A DNA stretch of 42,234 nt from Micrococcales bacterium (GTDB taxonomy: Bacteria > Actinomycetota > Actinomycetes > Actinomycetales > WQXJ01), in the NCBI GenBank assembly GCA_009784895.1, contig WQXJ01000018.1, positions 1 through 42,234 of the forward strand, read 5' to 3'. The notes under the pieces are model-generated. The model searched no databases and was not told the origin of the DNA. It worked only from the letters and a program-made list of their open reading frames with translations. This document shows positions 8,119 through 16,678 of this stretch, piece after piece; within the stretch, counting starts at the first letter, position 1, and every line of letters starts with the position of its first letter. The position numbers were made by a program, and so were the translations under genes.

Positions 8119-9312
8119 GTGATAGGAAAGGCGACTAGGTTGGACAGTCAGGGGCCCTTGGGCTTTGACGGCGGGACCGGATCAAGTTCCGAACAACGTC
8201 TGATCGCCGCCGTGCGCGAACGCGGCCCGCTGTCCCGGCAAGACTTGGCGGCCGCCACTGGATTGTCGATGGCGACCATCAACCGGGCCGGCGCCGGGCT
8301 GCTCAAGCGCCGGCTGCTGGTGACAAAGGGTCGGAAAGACTCAACCGGCGGCCGGCCAGCCGAGCTGTTGGCCTACAACGGCGGCGCCCTGACGGTGGCG
8401 GGCATATCAGTCACCGAGACCAAAGCCAGTGGCGTCATCATGGGCCTTGACGGCCACGAGGTCAGCCGGTCGGAAGTCGAATTCCAACCAAGCACTGCCG
8501 GCGCCGAGCCGACCCCAGAAGACCGGCTCGACCAGACTCTGCGGCTGTTTGACGAAATGGTAAGCGCCGGGCATGGGGCCTTGGCCGTGGGCGTGGCCGT
8601 GCCCGGGGTGGTTGCCGGGCCAGACGGCACCATCGGCGCCATCCACGAAATGGGCTGGGATCGACTCAGACTGGGCTCAATTCTGGCCGGACGCAGCCCG
8701 GCCAAGGTGGTGCTAGAAAACGACGCCAACTGCCTGGCCGTGGGTGAAAAGGCCCGCGGCGCCGGTCGCCAAGTTGAAGACTTGGTGGCAATTGTGCTGC
8801 GTAGTGGCCTGGGAGCCGGTCTGATGCTGCAGGGGCGGCTGTACCGCGGCCATCGCCAAGAGGCAGGCGAGATTGGCTACCTACTAACCTCCACCGACTC
8901 GTTGTCTCGCCTGTTTCCCGGGCGCGGCGACTTCGAGTCACGGATCGGCTCCGAATCGGTTGGCCGCCAAGCTGCCGCCCTCGGTCTGGTTCAAGCCGGA
9001 CGGGAGGTCTCGCTGCCAACAGTCTGGGCGCTTGGCGCCAGGGCCGGCGGCCGGGGCCAGCGTCTGGCCCAAGAACTGCTTGACTACATCGCACTTGGGG
9101 TGGCCGCGCTCTGCGTGGCGCTCGACCCGGAGATGGTCATCATGGGGGGCTGTGATGACCTCGAGTCGATGGAGGCGATCATTCCGGCTCTGAGGGAGCG
9201 ACTATTGGGCCGCATTTTGAGGGTGCCCCGGATCGTTACTGCTGCGCTGGGCTCAGACGCCATCATGATTGGGGCCGCCCAATTGGCCATGGAAGAACTG
9301 GTAACGATCTAG
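8119..9312 (+). CDS. ROK-family transcriptional regulator
   Basis: An N-terminal winged helix (LIAAVRERGPLSRQDLAAAT, then GLSMATINRAGAGLLKRRLL) is followed by a sugar-kinase-like ROK domain with VGVAVPGVVAGPDG and VVLENDANCLAVGE. The usual ROK zinc motif (CxCGxxGCxE) is missing; after AGEIGYLL the chain reads LTSTDSLSRLFPGRGD instead. Ligand binding or folding may therefore differ from NagC/Mlc. The start is uncertain: GTG 8119, or TTG 8140, which has AGGAAAGG about 8 nt upstream. It heads a same-strand amino-sugar cluster and is the likely local repressor. Degenerate copies of its own 3' end follow in the next intergenic region. Confidence 0.85.
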   Translation: MIGKATRLDSQGPLGFDGGTGSSSEQRLIAAVRERGPLSRQDLAAATGLSMATINRAGAGLLKRRLLVTKGRKDSTGGRPAELLAYNGGALTVAGISVTETKASGVIMGLDGHEVSRSEVEFQPSTAGAEPTPEDRLDQTLRLFDEMVSAGHGALAVGVAVPGVVAGPDGTIGAIHEMGWDRLRLGSILAGRSPAKVVLENDANCLAVGEKARGAGRQVEDLVAIVLRSGLGAGLMLQGRLYRGHRQEAGEIGYLLTSTDSLSRLFPGRGDFESRIGSESVGRQAAALGLVQAGREVSLPTVWALGARAGGRGQRLAQELLDYIALGVAALCVALDPEMVIMGGCDDLESMEAIIPALRERLLGRILRVPRIVTAALGSDAIMIGAAQLAMEELVTI

Positions 9313-9415
9313 TCCTGGCTTGCCACCTCCCAACTGGCAATGGAGCCATAGTCAACGATCTGATCGAAGATCGCCAACACCCAAATGGCCAAGGAGCAAT
9401 TGGTAACGATCTGAT
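9275..9415 (+). repeat. Three degenerate ~50-bp tandem copies of the ROK 3' end
   Basis: The last bases of the ROK gene (9275-9313, CCAATTGGCCATGGAAG then GGTAACGATCTAG) recur in altered form at about 9324-9365 and 9376-9415. The GTAACGATCT-like core appears at 9301, 9351 and 9402. The copies beyond the stop are non-coding. Confidence 0.6.
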
Positions 9416-9522
9416 CTCAGTTCACCACTGGCCTTTGCGACCGGCCTAGACGGTGCTACTTTGCTATCAGCGCGACAGTGAAGTAAAAGCGCAAAAGCGG
9501 GCAAGCGCTAGGAGAGCCAGCC

Positions 9523-10497
9523 ATGCTCATAGGTATCGACGTTGGGGGCACCCACACCCGAATCGCCGTTGCCTACCCCTCGCAAGACAGCCCCGCCGGG
9601 CCCAGCCGCGCGGTCGCCATCGCCACAACCGATTGGCGCCGCGGGCAGCTCTTTTCTGACCAAGCCAACGCTGACAGGCTGATCAGCCACATTCCGGACT
9701 ACAAAGATCAAGGCCAAGATGCGCCGCTGGTTGCCGGGGTCCACGGCTGCGACTCCGACGAACAATGTGGTCTTTTAGCCACCTGGTTGGCCGCCGCCCA
9801 CAGCGGGCCGGTCATGGTGGTCAACGACTCCGAATTGTTTGGCCCGGCCATGGGCCTGCCGCAGGCCATCAACGTGGTGGCCGGCACCGGGTCGATTGTC
9901 CTGGGACGTGACGCGGGCGGGCATTTGGTCAAAGTAGGCGGTCACGGCTGGCTTTTGGGGGATCCCGGCAGCGCTCCTGGTCTGGTCCGTGAGGCCGTCA
10001 AGGCCGTCGCCCAGGCGGCCGATGCCGGCCAGTCGCCCGGCGCTTTGGGCCTGGCGCTGATGTCTCACTTTGGCTCGGCTGATCCAATCAGCCTGGTTTA
10101 TGACTTCACCGCCGCGGCCGAGATCACCACTTGGGGCGGTCTGTGTCCGCTGGTCTTCGAGGCGGCTGAGTCCGGCGACCAGCTGGCCCTGGGAGTAATC
10201 ACCCAGGCCGCCGAGGATCTAGCCCGGGACATTTGTCAACTCAAAACCAAGGGCGCTGTGGGCCAGGACGTGGTCCTGGGTGGGGGAGTGGTCAGATCCC
10301 AACCCCGCCTTGGGCAACAGATTGCTGACCGGCTGGGCGCCTTGGCCCCCAGCCTGCGCGTCACAACGCTGCGGCGCGAACCGATAGACGGCGCCTTGGC
10401 ACTGGCCGGCCGCCTAACTTCACTCCAACCCAATGTTTCACCCAATTCCAACCGCGAACCAGCAACCCCGCAACCGCCTAAGGAGGCAAACGCATGA
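9523..10497 (+). CDS. BadF/BadG-type sugar kinase, probable N-acetylglucosamine kinase
   Basis: This is a 324-residue ASKHA-fold kinase. Phosphate-1 loop is GIDVGGTHTRIAV at residues 4-16, the catalytic/sugar region is VVNDSELFGPAMG, phosphate-2 is VVAGTGSIVLGRD, and an adenosine loop is VVLGGGVVRSQP. The BadF/BcrA branch includes eukaryotic-type GlcNAc kinases and actinobacterial hexosamine kinases. The SIS gene three positions downstream supports an amino-sugar substrate, which would be phosphorylated at C6 after import. AGGAGAG precedes the ATG by about 8 nt. The TGA overlaps the next gene's ATG by 4 nt, so it is operonic with the importer. Substrate is inferred from context. Confidence 0.82.
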   Translation: MLIGIDVGGTHTRIAVAYPSQDSPAGPSRAVAIATTDWRRGQLFSDQANADRLISHIPDYKDQGQDAPLVAGVHGCDSDEQCGLLATWLAAAHSGPVMVVNDSELFGPAMGLPQAINVVAGTGSIVLGRDAGGHLVKVGGHGWLLGDPGSAPGLVREAVKAVAQAADAGQSPGALGLALMSHFGSADPISLVYDFTAAAEITTWGGLCPLVFEAAESGDQLALGVITQAAEDLARDICQLKTKGAVGQDVVLGGGVVRSQPRLGQQIADRLGALAPSLRVTTLRREPIDGALALAGRLTSLQPNVSPNSNREPATPQPPKEANA

Positions 10498-11768
10498 CAT
10501 CGCTGCGCCAAAGATCAAAAACCGGTTTGGCCATTTTGGCAACCGTGGCTCTGGCCGGAACGGCCGGCCTGGCCGCCTGTGGTTCTGATAACGGCGGGGG
10601 CTCGGGTAAGACCGAGATCAACGCCCTGTTCATGAAACAAGCCGGCTACTCCGAAGAGCAAATCGGTTCGATGATCGATCAGTTTGAGAAAGAAAACCCC
10701 GATATCACGGTCAAGCCGACCTTCGTGGCCTACGAAGCACTGCATGACAAGATCGTCACCTCGGCTCCAGCCGGCACCTTTGACGTGGTTCTGATCGACG
10801 TGATTTGGCCGGCCGAATTCGCTACCAACGGCACTGTGCTTGACGTAACCGACCGCTACCCGGCCAACTGGGAGAACGACATGCTGGGTGGCGCCTTCAC
10901 CACGGCCAAGTTCGACGACAAGTTCTGGGGTGTGCCTTGGGGGCCCTCGACCAAATACTTCTATTACAACCAGGAAATGGTTGAGGCCGTCGGTGCCACT
11001 GAAGCTGACCTCGACACCTGGGACGGTGTGCTAGCCACGGCCAAGAAGATCAAAGACAAGGGTCTAGCTCAGTATCCGCTGGCCTGGTCCTGGGCTCAAG
11101 CCGAGGCTGCAGTTTGTGACTATGGCCAAATGCTGGGTGCCTTTGGTGGTCAGTTCACCGATGCCAGCGGCGAGTTGGCGGTGAACCAGGGTGCTGGTGT
11201 CGAGGCCTTGCAGTGGATGAAGCAGACACTCGACGATGGCTTGTCCAACCCGGGGTCGATGACCTTCCTGGAAGATGACGTCCAAAAGACCATGGCCCAA
11301 GGTGAAACCGCCTTCTCGCTCAACTGGGAATCCACCTTTGCCGATCTGCAGGATCCTGATCAGTCCACGGTGGCCGGCAAGATCGGGCTGTTGCCCACAC
11401 CTAAGGGCCCAGGCGGTGACCGGCCCGGGATAAACGGCGCCATGGCCTTGTCGATCACGGCCAAGTCCAAGCATGTTGACGAGGCCTGGACCTTCATCGA
11501 GTTCGTCACCAGCCAGCAAATCCAGGACCAGTATCCAACCGGTTGGATGCCAAACTGGAAATCCAGCTACGACGACCCGGCCATCACTTCGCAGGCACCA
11601 GAGCTGTTCCAGGCCGCGCCGGAGGCCCTGGCCGCGCTGATACTGCGGCCTACTGTGCCCAACTACAACTCGGCATCGGCCGCTTTGCAGGTCGAACTGC
11701 AAAACGCCCTGACCGGGGCCAAGGACCCGCAAAAGGCGATGGATGACGCGGTGGCAGCGGCCAAGTAG
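10494..11768 (+). CDS. ABC sugar-binding lipoprotein (CUT1 type)
   Basis: This is a 424-residue extracytoplasmic solute-binding protein of the MalE/UgpB family. A lipoprotein signal (basic N-terminus, hydrophobic stretch, TAGLAACGSD lipobox with Cys near residue 29) anchors it to the membrane. The body shows family features such as EENPDITVKPTF-like spacing (EKENPDITVKPTF), VPWGPSTKYFYYNQ and the GINGAMALSIT pocket region. A full TAAGGAGG lies upstream and the start overlaps the kinase stop (ATGA). Together with the two permeases downstream it forms an importer without its own ATPase. Amino sugars or their oligomers are the likely ligand, judging from the neighbouring kinase and SIS gene. Confidence 0.9.
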   Translation: MTSLRQRSKTGLAILATVALAGTAGLAACGSDNGGGSGKTEINALFMKQAGYSEEQIGSMIDQFEKENPDITVKPTFVAYEALHDKIVTSAPAGTFDVVLIDVIWPAEFATNGTVLDVTDRYPANWENDMLGGAFTTAKFDDKFWGVPWGPSTKYFYYNQEMVEAVGATEADLDTWDGVLATAKKIKDKGLAQYPLAWSWAQAEAAVCDYGQMLGAFGGQFTDASGELAVNQGAGVEALQWMKQTLDDGLSNPGSMTFLEDDVQKTMAQGETAFSLNWESTFADLQDPDQSTVAGKIGLLPTPKGPGGDRPGINGAMALSITAKSKHVDEAWTFIEFVTSQQIQDQYPTGWMPNWKSSYDDPAITSQAPELFQAAPEALAALILRPTVPNYNSASAALQVELQNALTGAKDPQKAMDDAVAAAK

Positions 11769-11777
11769 TTTGATGTT

Positions 11778-12725
11778 ATGACCAAGGCAGCCGGTAGCAG
11801 CAAGGCACTCGCTGGCCTAGGGCAGGTCAAGCGTAGCGCCGCTAGCCGGGCCCAAGGCCGGATGGCGACCTGGCTGTTGCTACCGGCTGCCGCGGTGGTC
11901 TTTGGTGTGGTGGTCTACCCGATCTTCCGCACCGGCCAAATGTCGGTCACCAACGTCACCTCGGCCATGCAAACCGAGGCCGATTTCGTTGGCCTGGCCA
12001 ACTTCTCAAAGGCAATCAAGGATCCCAGCTTTTGGTCTGCCTTGGGCCGCACGCTCTATTTCACCGTCGTCTCCACCGGCATTGAGCTGGTTCTGGGCTT
12101 GGCGTTGGCCGGGCTCCTAAACGCCAAAATCAGGGGACGGTGGCTGCTTCGCACCATCGTGGTAATCCCTTGGGCCATCCCCACGGTCGTGGCCGGCGCC
12201 TTGTGGAAAGGCATCTTCAACGCCCAATACGGCTCGTTCAACGCCTTGCTCAGTCAGATCGGCCTGATCGACGACTACAAGGTCTGGCTCGGTTCGCCGT
12301 TTCTGGCGCTCAACATGGTCATGGCGGCCGACATCTGGAAAACCGTGCCAGTGGTGGCATTCATGCTCTTGGCCGGGTTGACTTCGATTCCAACTGAGGT
12401 TTACGAGGCTGGCCGGATCGACGGGGCAGGGTCATTTAGGACACTCTGGTCCATCACCCTGCCGTTGCTGGTGCCATCCATTTCGATTGTGATGGTCTAC
12501 CGAATAATCGAAGCCTTCAAGGTGTTCGACATCATCTACGCCATGACCCGGGGTGGCCCGGCCGACGGCACCAAGACAATTGCCTATTTCACTTACACCA
12601 CGGCCTTTTCCGACCAGCAGTATGGTGTCGGTTCGGCTTTGTCCTACCTGATTGTTGGGGCCATTGCCATCCTCTCGGCGTTGTACCTCAGGGCGCTGCG
12701 ACGCAGCGAGATGAGCCTGTTATGA
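11778..12725 (+). CDS. ABC sugar permease, MalF type
   Basis: This 315-residue protein has six predicted membrane segments, the first being WLLLPAAAVVFGVVVYPIF. The cytoplasmic EAA loop VYEAGRIDGAGSFRTLWSIT contacts the shared ATPase. It begins 9 bp after the binding-protein stop with no obvious ribosome site, so it is probably translationally coupled. Its stop overlaps the next permease by 4 nt. It pairs with the MalG-type subunit to form the importer channel. Confidence 0.92.
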   Translation: MTKAAGSSKALAGLGQVKRSAASRAQGRMATWLLLPAAAVVFGVVVYPIFRTGQMSVTNVTSAMQTEADFVGLANFSKAIKDPSFWSALGRTLYFTVVSTGIELVLGLALAGLLNAKIRGRWLLRTIVVIPWAIPTVVAGALWKGIFNAQYGSFNALLSQIGLIDDYKVWLGSPFLALNMVMAADIWKTVPVVAFMLLAGLTSIPTEVYEAGRIDGAGSFRTLWSITLPLLVPSISIVMVYRIIEAFKVFDIIYAMTRGGPADGTKTIAYFTYTTAFSDQQYGVGSALSYLIVGAIAILSALYLRALRRSEMSLL

Positions 12726-13558
12726 ACCGGCGCACCAAGTCGATCCTGCTGCATCTGGCCGCTCTTTTCACGGCGCTGGCCATATTGGCGCCTTTCGCCT
12801 GGATGGTGCTGGCTTCGTTCCAAACCCAGGTCGACTTAGTGACTCGGCCCTTGCCGTGGTGGCCATCGAGGTTCTACCCGGATCGATATGTCAACATATT
12901 CACCCAAGCCAGTGGCGAGGATTTCCGGGCCGCCTTGCGCAACTCGATGGTGGTCGCTAGTGCCGTGGTGGCGATCTCGATGGTGGTGGGAACTCTGGGA
13001 GGCTACGCCTTTGCTAGGCTGCGCTTCCGCTTCCGCAGAACCGTCTTGATGACATTCCTATTCACCTACATGCTGCCGCAAATCGCCTTGTTGGTGCCGC
13101 TCTACATGATCCTGGCCAACCTCGGCCTGCTCGACACCCTGCCGGGCTTGATTCTGGTCGACTGCTCTTTGGTGGTGCCGTTTGTGTTGTGGATCTTGTC
13201 GAACTACTTCTTGACGGTACCGCTGGAAATCGAAGAGTCAGCCTGGATCGATGGTACGTCTCGGCTTGGGGCGCTGTGGCGGGTGGTGCTGCCTTCGGCC
13301 CGGCCCGGCCTGCTGGCCGCCGCCATGTTTGCCTTTCTGCTGGCTTGGGATGAGTTCATGTATGCGCTCATCTTCACCTCATCCAACGCCTCGAAAACCG
13401 TGCCGGTGGCCATCGCTGAGTTTTCCGGCCGCTATTCCACTGACTTTGGTCTAGTAGCGGCCGGCGGTGTCCTGGCCGCCTTGCCACCGGTCATCCTGGC
13501 CGCCATCTTCCAACGCTACGTCGCCTCTGGTCTGGTGGCCGGCGCGGTCAAAACTTGA
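12722..13558 (+). CDS. ABC sugar permease, MalG type
   Basis: This 278-residue inner-membrane protein has about six transmembrane segments and the EAA loop IEESAWIDGTSRLGALWRVV. It begins in an ATGA overlap with the MalF-type gene. Its last codons and stop (GAVKT-stop) lie inside the first unit of an 87-bp tandem duplication that also contains the start of the SIS gene. A second copy of that junction sits inside the SIS coding sequence. No ATPase gene follows, so a shared MsiK-like ATPase encoded elsewhere is presumed. Confidence 0.92.
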   Translation: MNRRTKSILLHLAALFTALAILAPFAWMVLASFQTQVDLVTRPLPWWPSRFYPDRYVNIFTQASGEDFRAALRNSMVVASAVVAISMVVGTLGGYAFARLRFRFRRTVLMTFLFTYMLPQIALLVPLYMILANLGLLDTLPGLILVDCSLVVPFVLWILSNYFLTVPLEIEESAWIDGTSRLGALWRVVLPSARPGLLAAAMFAFLLAWDEFMYALIFTSSNASKTVPVAIAEFSGRYSTDFGLVAAGGVLAALPPVILAAIFQRYVASGLVAGAVKT

Positions 13559-13708
13559 CGGGCCAAGCTGTGGCAACGTCATCGGACAGGTCAAAACCCA
13601 GGCTGGCCCAAGCCGCCTTCGGTAGCCGACGCGGTCAAAACTTGACGGGCCAAGCTGTGGCAACGTCATCGGACGGGTCAAAACCGACGCTGGCCCAAGC
13701 CGCAGCTG
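13535..13708 (+). repeat. 87-bp tandem duplication across the permease/SIS junction
   Basis: Units 13535-13621 and 13622-13708 are nearly identical (for example ACTTGACGGGCCAAGCTGTG in both). The unit spans the end of the permease gene, the TTGA stop/start overlap and the first SIS codons. Its length is 29 codons, so the downstream frame is kept and two equivalent TTG starts (13555 and 13642) result. Confidence 0.9.
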
Positions 13709-14829
13709 GCCAATTCGACCTGATGGACCAAACCGCCGCGCTGTTGGAACCACAGCCGGCGAGGGCCGGACTCAAGCCGTGGCGAGCCGGCCAAAGCCTT
13801 TGGGTGATCGCCATGGGCGCGGCCTCCGCTCTGGGCCAAGTGTTGGTCGAATTGCTGCGCAACCGCGGCCTGTTGGCCATCAACCTGGAAGCTCAAGCGG
13901 CCGGCCGCCATGCTGCCGCCGGCTTAGTGGCCGACCATTACCTGCTGATTTCCCAGTCTGGACAAAGCCGCGAGACCGTCGAAGCCGCCGGACGGTTGGG
14001 GTCTGGTCATCGCATTGTGGTGACCGGCCAGCCCCGTTCAGCCCTGGCTGCTTTTGGTGACGTGGTAGTGCCGCTGGCGCTGGTGGTTGACGCCCCGGTC
14101 TATATGGCGGGCAACACCTGCACCATGGTGGCGCTGGCGGCCCTGGCCCGGGCCTGTGGCCATGACCTGGGTGACCCTGGTGGCCTGGCCGGAATTGCTC
14201 GAGGTTGTTTTGACCAATTCACCGGACAAGCCAGCAATGCAGCCGGTCAGTTGGCACCTCTTTCCTCGATGGACGTAGTTGGCGCGGCCGAGTCGTTCGG
14301 GGCGGCCCAAGCCGCCGCCTTGCTTTGGCGCGAAGCCGGCGCCATGGTGACAGCGGCCTTCTCCACCCGCCAATACCTGCACGGGCCAATGGAGGCTCTC
14401 GGCCCCAACGCTGGGGTGGTGCTCTTTGGCCAGGAGCGTGAACGGGGCATTGCCCAACAGCTTCGGGCCGCAGGCGTCACGGCGCTGGTCTTTTCAGCCG
14501 CTGGCTCGGCGGTGCCGAGCGACCCGACCGACCCGACCGACCCGGGCCGCAGCCCTAAGCCGATTGCCGCGGGCGGCACGGCCGACCCGGGCCGCAGCCC
14601 TAAACCGATTGCCGCAGGCAACACTGCCGACCCGGACGCCAGCCTTTCGTTACCAACCGCCAGTCACGCCGCCAGCCTGGACTTCCACTTTGGCCCTGCG
14701 GCCTCCGGTTTGGAGACCGCCGTGGCCCAAATAGTCTTTTCGCAGCTGATCGCGATCGAATTGGCCACCTTGAGGCGGGTTAGCCCCGGCCAGTGGCGGT
14801 TCCCTCAGTCCGATACCAAACTGCTCTGA
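13555..14829 (+). CDS. SIS-domain sugar-phosphate isomerase/deaminase, GlmS-like
   Basis: This 424-residue protein has two SIS domains. The first has the phosphosugar loop SQSGQSRETV near residue 140. The second has RQYLHGPMEALG, the HGP motif of GlmS-type isomerase domains. No glutaminase domain is present, so it resembles GlmS-derived deaminases (GlmD/AgaS/FrlB type). With the upstream kinase it would convert an amino-sugar phosphate to a ketose phosphate. The start is ambiguous: TTG 13555 overlaps the permease stop, TTG 13642 is an 87-bp duplicate, and ATG 13723 comes just before the conserved part. A Pro/Asp-rich insert near residues 325-360 contains two 15-residue repeats (DPGRSPKPIAAGGTA and a near copy), encoded by 45-bp units at 14539-14628. 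Exact reaction is not proven. Confidence 0.8.
   Translation: MTGQAVATSSDRSKPRLAQAAFGSRRGQNLTGQAVATSSDGSKPTLAQAAAGQFDLMDQTAALLEPQPARAGLKPWRAGQSLWVIAMGAASALGQVLVELLRNRGLLAINLEAQAAGRHAAAGLVADHYLLISQSGQSRETVEAAGRLGSGHRIVVTGQPRSALAAFGDVVVPLALVVDAPVYMAGNTCTMVALAALARACGHDLGDPGGLAGIARGCFDQFTGQASNAAGQLAPLSSMDVVGAAESFGAAQAAALLWREAGAMVTAAFSTRQYLHGPMEALGPNAGVVLFGQERERGIAQQLRAAGVTALVFSAAGSAVPSDPTDPTDPGRSPKPIAAGGTADPGRSPKPIAAGNTADPDASLSLPTASHAASLDFHFGPAASGLETAVAQIVFSQLIAIELATLRRVSPGQWRFPQSDTKLL
14539..14628 (+). repeat. Two 45-bp in-frame repeats in the SIS gene
   Basis: Units 14539-14583 and 14584-14628 differ at a few bases and encode DPGRSPKPIAAGGTA and DPGRSPKPIAAGNTA. A third partial unit begins at 14629, and 9-bp GACCCGACC repeats precede them. 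The stretch is a flexible insert in the second SIS domain. Confidence 0.85.
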
Positions 14830-14989
14830 GCTGGCGGGTTCGGTCAAGCGCACGGCCCTGGACCGGCCGCCAATAGACCAGCCAACTCAGGCCCGTCTAT
14901 GTGGCCCCTGAGCTGGCGGGTTCGGTCAAGCGCACGGCCCTGGACCGGCCGCCAATAGACCAGCCAACTCAGGCCCGTCTATGTGGCCC
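14826..14989. repeat. Two identical 82-bp tandem units, each a long hairpin
   Basis: Units 14826-14907 and 14908-14989 appear identical. The first begins inside the last codons of the SIS gene. Each unit can fold: CTGAGCTGGC pairs with GCCAACTCAG (one G-U), and inside it GGCGG with CCGCC and CGGTC with GACCG. The hairpin may act as a terminator for the sugar operon, now present twice. Confidence 0.85.
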
Positions 14990-15014
14990 CATGTGGCATA
15001 GAATCTGGTGGGAA

Positions 15015-15034
15015 GGCGCGCAATTCGGTGCGCC
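15015..15034 (+). promoter_or_regulatory. Leader hairpin before the CoA-transferase
   Basis: GGCGCGC and GTGCGCC form a 7-bp stem (one G-U) around AATTCG, 49 bp before the ATG at 15083. A TAGAAT at 14999-15004 could be a -10 box but has no clear -35. This is a possible 5' leader structure; function unknown. Confidence 0.3.
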
Positions 15035-15082
15035 GTCAGGCGGTCTGTGGCGTCTCCACGGCGCCCCAATTTAGAGAGGACA

Positions 15083-16594
15083 ATGATGTCGCGCATTCAG
15101 AGTGAAGCCTTCAGGAAGAAGGTCGTCAGCGCCGAACAAGCAGCTGCCATGATCAAAGACGGTGACAACATCGGCTTTTCCGGTTTTACCGGTTCTGGCT
15201 ACCCCAAGGTAGTGCCCGGCGCGTTGGCCGAGCAGATCAAAGCGGCCAAAGCAGCCGGCCAGGAATTCCGCGTTGGCGTCTACACCGGAGCGTCAACAGC
15301 CACGGAGCTGGACGGTGCCCTGGCTGAAGTTGGCGGCGTCAGCTATCGCACGCCCTATCAGTCTGATCCGGCGTTGCGCAACGCCATCAACAAAGGCACA
15401 ACAGACTACGTTGACGAGCATCTGTCCCACCTAGCGCCCAAGGTCCGCCAGGGCTTCTTGGGCACGATGGACGTGGCGGTAGTTGAAGTCAGCGCCATCA
15501 ATGCCGACGGCACGCTGACACCAGCTAGCTCGATTGGCAACAACTGCGCCTTTATGGGCAGTGCCAAGAAGATCATCCTCGAGGTCAACGAGTGGATGTC
15601 ACACGACCTGGAGGGCATGCACGATGTCTACACCGGCACCCAGTTGCCGCCCAACAATGTGCCCATCCCCATTACCGCTTCCGGTGACCGGATTGGCCAA
15701 ATCCACATGCCGGTTGACCCGGACAAGGTTGTCGCCGTGGTCGAAACCGAGGCGCCGGACCGCAACACACCGTTCAAGCCGCTGGATGATGACTCCAAGG
15801 CCATTGCTGACCATCTGATTGACTTCCTCAAGAACGAGGTCAAGCAGGGCCGGTTGCCGGCGAGTTTGCTGCCGCTACAGTCCGGCGTGGGCAACATTGC
15901 CAATGCCGTGCTGGCCGGGCTGCTGCACTCCGACTTTGAGAACATGACCAGCTACACCGAGGTGATTCAGGACGGCATGCTGGACTTGCTCGACTCGGGC
16001 AAGCTGACCGTGGCCAGTGCCACCGCCTTCTCGCTTTCGCCTGATGCCGCCGTTCGCATGAACGAAAAGGCCAAGTTCTACCGCGAGCGCATTGTGCTGC
16101 GCCCGCAAGAGATCTCCAATTCACCCGAGGTCATCCGGCGGCTGGGCGTCATTTCCTGCAACTCGCTAATCGAGGCCGATATCTACGGCAACGTCAATTC
16201 GACCCACATCATGGGTTCGCGCATGCAGAATGGCATTGGCGGCTCGGGCGACTTTACCCGCAACGCCTACATTTCGACCTTCGTCACCCCGTCGGTGGCC
16301 AAGGGCGGGGATATTTCCTGCATTGTGCCGATGGTCTCACACCACGACCACACCGAGCATGATGTCCAGGTTGTCATCACTGAGCAGGGCCTGGCCGATC
16401 TGCGCCGCCTGGCGCCGGTCAAGCGGGCCCGGGCCATTATCGCCAACTGCGCCCATCCGGATTACCGCGATGAGCTGCAGGACTACCTTGACCGAGCCAT
16501 GTCCACGGCCAAAGCCGTGCACACCCCACACATCATGAGCGAGGCCTCCAGTTGGCATGTCCGCTTCCTTGAGACCGGTTCGATGAAGGCCTAG
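15083..16594 (+). CDS. Succinyl-CoA:acetate CoA-transferase / acetyl-CoA hydrolase family
   Basis: This is a 503-residue cytoplasmic class I CoA-transferase of the Cat1/AarC (SCACT) type, moving CoA between succinyl-CoA and acetate. Visible features are GFSGFTGSGYPKVVP near residue 32, LQSGVGNIANAVLAGLLHSD, and the catalytic-glutamate region YTEVIQDGMLDLLDSG. Near the C-terminus is ITEQGLADLRRLAP. The ATG at 15083 has AGAGAGGA upstream; an earlier in-frame start (15008) would add 25 residues unlike the family. Family members support acetate-forming fermentation or a modified TCA cycle, which agrees with mdh and icd in the same window. It follows the duplicated hairpin and appears monocistronic. 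Confidence 0.92.
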   Translation: MMSRIQSEAFRKKVVSAEQAAAMIKDGDNIGFSGFTGSGYPKVVPGALAEQIKAAKAAGQEFRVGVYTGASTATELDGALAEVGGVSYRTPYQSDPALRNAINKGTTDYVDEHLSHLAPKVRQGFLGTMDVAVVEVSAINADGTLTPASSIGNNCAFMGSAKKIILEVNEWMSHDLEGMHDVYTGTQLPPNNVPIPITASGDRIGQIHMPVDPDKVVAVVETEAPDRNTPFKPLDDDSKAIADHLIDFLKNEVKQGRLPASLLPLQSGVGNIANAVLAGLLHSDFENMTSYTEVIQDGMLDLLDSGKLTVASATAFSLSPDAAVRMNEKAKFYRERIVLRPQEISNSPEVIRRLGVISCNSLIEADIYGNVNSTHIMGSRMQNGIGGSGDFTRNAYISTFVTPSVAKGGDISCIVPMVSHHDHTEHDVQVVITEQGLADLRRLAPVKRARAIIANCAHPDYRDELQDYLDRAMSTAKAVHTPHIMSEASSWHVRFLETGSMKA

Positions 16595-16678
16595 TTGTGG
16601 CCTGATTCCACCAGCGGCTTTGGGGCCGGTGTTGGGCTATTGCCCGATGCCGGCCCTAGCCGTTTGTTTGGACCCTCG

